From assembly GCA_030674185.1 (NCBI GenBank), contig CM060308.1, positions 37,959,238 to 38,023,237 of the forward strand: a stretch of DNA of 64,000 nucleotides. Reading direction: 5' to 3'. The notes under the pieces are model-generated. The model worked only from the letters and a program-made list of their open reading frames with translations. It was not told where the DNA came from and did no database searches. Shown here in pieces: positions 62,241 through 64,000 of the stretch; position 1 is the stretch's first letter, and every line of letters begins with the position of its first letter. Made by a program: the position numbers and the translations under genes. Source of the DNA: Monoplex corrugatus. Taxonomy: Eukaryota; Mollusca; Gastropoda; Littorinimorpha; Ranellidae.

Positions 62241-62427
62241 CGCCTGCCATAAAAGTAAATGATTTTGGATGCGTGCTGATATCCGTCCTTGTGATTCTGT
62301 CTTTTGGACAAATGATGAAAATGGATATTGGATGAAAGTACTAGAAGAACGTATGTTGGACCTATGCGAAACATGATTTTCGTGTTTTGCTTTGTGGAGA
62401 TATTAATGCTAGAACAGTTTCTGAAAC

Positions 62428-62577
62428 CTAATGTAACACATTGGTACAGCTTTATTTTGTAGGTCGTCAGTGATCAGTCTAGTAATGTTTTTGGTGATCA
62501 GGTACTAGAACTGTGTCAAACCTTCGATCTTCATAGTTTGAATTTTGTTGTTGTTGTGATTTTGGCCTTGACCATAG
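62428..62577 (-). CDS. Exon 2 candidate, copy 3 (in-frame TAG)
   Basis: QTMKIEGLTQF is followed by TAG where copy 1 has CAG, then YLITKNITRLITDDLQN. An extra (TTG)n stretch makes it longest of the three. Confidence 0.45.
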
Positions 62578-62584
62578 CTACACG

Positions 62585-63327
62585 TTATATCTATATTGAG
62601 ATCGGGCACTGTTTATTTTGTTTTATTATGTCTCGAGATTTTATGTACAGCTGCTCGCAAAATGTCACTAATAATAAAATACAGGACTGATTCATATCAC
62701 CAATCACAAGCAATACATTTTGAGCTGATACTTTAAACCACCCACACAAAGAAAAGCTGGAAACTGTTGTTTTTTTTGAAGAAACGTATAAAGAACACAG
62801 AAAAAGAACATGTATGCTTAGACAAACTTAATAGGAAAGAAGAACTGGCAGTACGTGAGATTGCCAAGAGAGATGAAGGTTTCCATTCAGGCAAAGGAGA
62901 GCTCTTTCATTCTTAAAGGTCTGCTGGGCTGGACCTCGCAGGTGCATATTGTGTGATTATGTCACGGGTTTTGTCAGTTCTCCACCTTGCCATTGATCTT
63001 GTGAACAAGGAAACTGATGACTGGATCTGAATGGGTCATGCAGTACATGGACCCCCCCCCCCCCCTTGCTCGAAAATATGATTACCACGAGGCGTCAGAA
63101 GATAACACGTGATTGCAGGCCTGTGGTGAAGCATTTTTGTTCTGGGTCTGATCCAGCACCCTCAGGTGTTTCATGTTAACTACAGCTGGTGAATAGTACT
63201 TTTGAGGATGATGTTGATTTTACATTTGATATGTTTTCTTTTTGAATTGTTTACTTTGTACCAGCAGTTACATGGTTAAGAATTGTTACACTCGTACATC
63301 TAAAAATTCAAATGGTTTTAACACACA

Positions 63328-63399
<72 letters not shown>

Positions 63400-64000
63400 A
63401 CACGCACACACACACAAAGAGAAACAAAAAACAAAACAAAACAAAAGGAAAGGAAATCAGATGATATATTAGACAGAATCACAGGGTTTCACAGAAATTC
63501 AAACAATCATAAATATTCCAGCATGGAAGACATATATGTATCTGCTAAGGTATAAATGACAACATAAGGAATGAGAAAAAAAGTGCCTGATTGTAAGCGA
63601 CATTTGATCAACCGAGACTTAGGGACTTAAGGGAAATGGGAATCGAGAAGCAAAAACAATAATATCAAAAGTAGGAAAGTCAGCACTGGTGACTTTTGGA
63701 CCACTTTGAAAAGTATTTTCTTGGAGTGAAGATTTTCCTAATTATAATGATGAAATGCTTGACAACACTAGTACATGTTAGGTTGAATAGCATGTGCTGA
63801 ATGCTGCAAGAACATAACAAAACAGTTAAAAAGTAAAGACAGATATCAGGATGGTAACGGGTATGCATAAAACTGGCTCCGTAATTATTATTTCTTGTCT
63901 GAAGTGTATATTTGATGTAAAATTTACAAAATGAATTTACCCTAAATAATGAGTAAAAAGCAATTGTAACTCCAATGTTTATAAAAAGGATATATTGACA
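62585..64000. other. Intron 1 of copy 3 up to the window edge
   Basis: It aligns with 34910-36385 of copy 2 and includes a C-run (63052-63065) and a (CA)n at 63322-63415. No gene. Confidence 0.5.

Larger units (their letters stand above)
52359..64000 (-). pseudogene. Tandem secreted-protein gene, copy 3 (5' end outside the window)
   Basis: Recognisable exons are 62428-62577, 61736-61763, 60855-60908, 60347-60484, 59588-59782, 58139-58254, 52908-53087, 52558-52753 and 52359-52460; exon 1 would lie past 64000. The 196-bp exon is fully open here, unlike in copies 1 and 2, and the 116-bp exon is intact. Disablements are a TAG in exon 2, a one-base gain in the 137-bp exon, a TAA in the 195-bp exon and loss of the AG acceptor before the last exon. 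An RTE tail shared with copy 2 (58381-58860), a private RTE tail (54437-55360) and a private TIR element (56537-57154) sit in its introns. Confidence 0.55.

Overview
The window is animal nuclear DNA, most likely from a marine snail or related mollusc. Long (CA)n tracts are abundant. There are several tRNA-headed SINE families; one carries a block ('tatgcacgttaaagatc' followed by 'cccagcatgcac') that I associate from memory with gastropod genomes. RTE and CR1/L2-type LINEs, a Ty1/copia element and interrupted exons complete the picture. No bacterial genes, operons or true RNA genes are visible. The species is inferred and was not looked up.

Layout. 1-7.8 kb holds a broken rhodopsin-class GPCR (minus strand, 1036-2077), a (CA)n block, a degenerate DIRS-like RT/RNase H relic, SINEs, a 20-bp minisatellite with higher-order structure and a fold-back hairpin element. 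From about 7.85 kb to the right edge, most of the window is one unit present three times in the same order and orientation: copy 1 about 7.85-25.56 kb, copy 2 about 25.75-39.56 kb, copy 3 about 51.16 kb to beyond 64 kb. Between copies 2 and 3 (39.56-51.16 kb) lie transposons: a 3'-truncated RTE, a copia element with an internally deleted RTE inside it, and a long CR1/L2-like LINE.

The unit carries an unrecognised minus-strand gene. It has a signal-peptide first exon (23587-23844 in copy 1), a chain of short exons whose lengths and splice sites recur between copies (28, 54, 195, 116 and 196 bp), a shared C-terminus and a shared AATAAA signal. Each copy has breaks, but in different exons. Copy 2 has lost two exons; copy 3 has stops in two exons; copy 1 has at least one stop, frameshifts and a lost acceptor. 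The locus is therefore a decaying tandem family, or a live family seen through an indel-prone assembly.

Transposon insertions date the duplications. A 3' RTE fragment with a gtcaaa target duplication is shared by copies 2 and 3 and absent from copy 1, so copy 1 split off first. A near full-length RTE with a 12-bp target duplication is private to copy 1, and its empty site is readable in copies 2 and 3. That RTE is itself interrupted by a CR1/L2 tail whose empty site can be read from two other RTE copies in the window. Copy 3 alone carries another RTE tail and a TIR element. Introns also contain a degenerate minisatellite, an AGCTC/AGTTC pentamer field and old LINE tails common to all copies.
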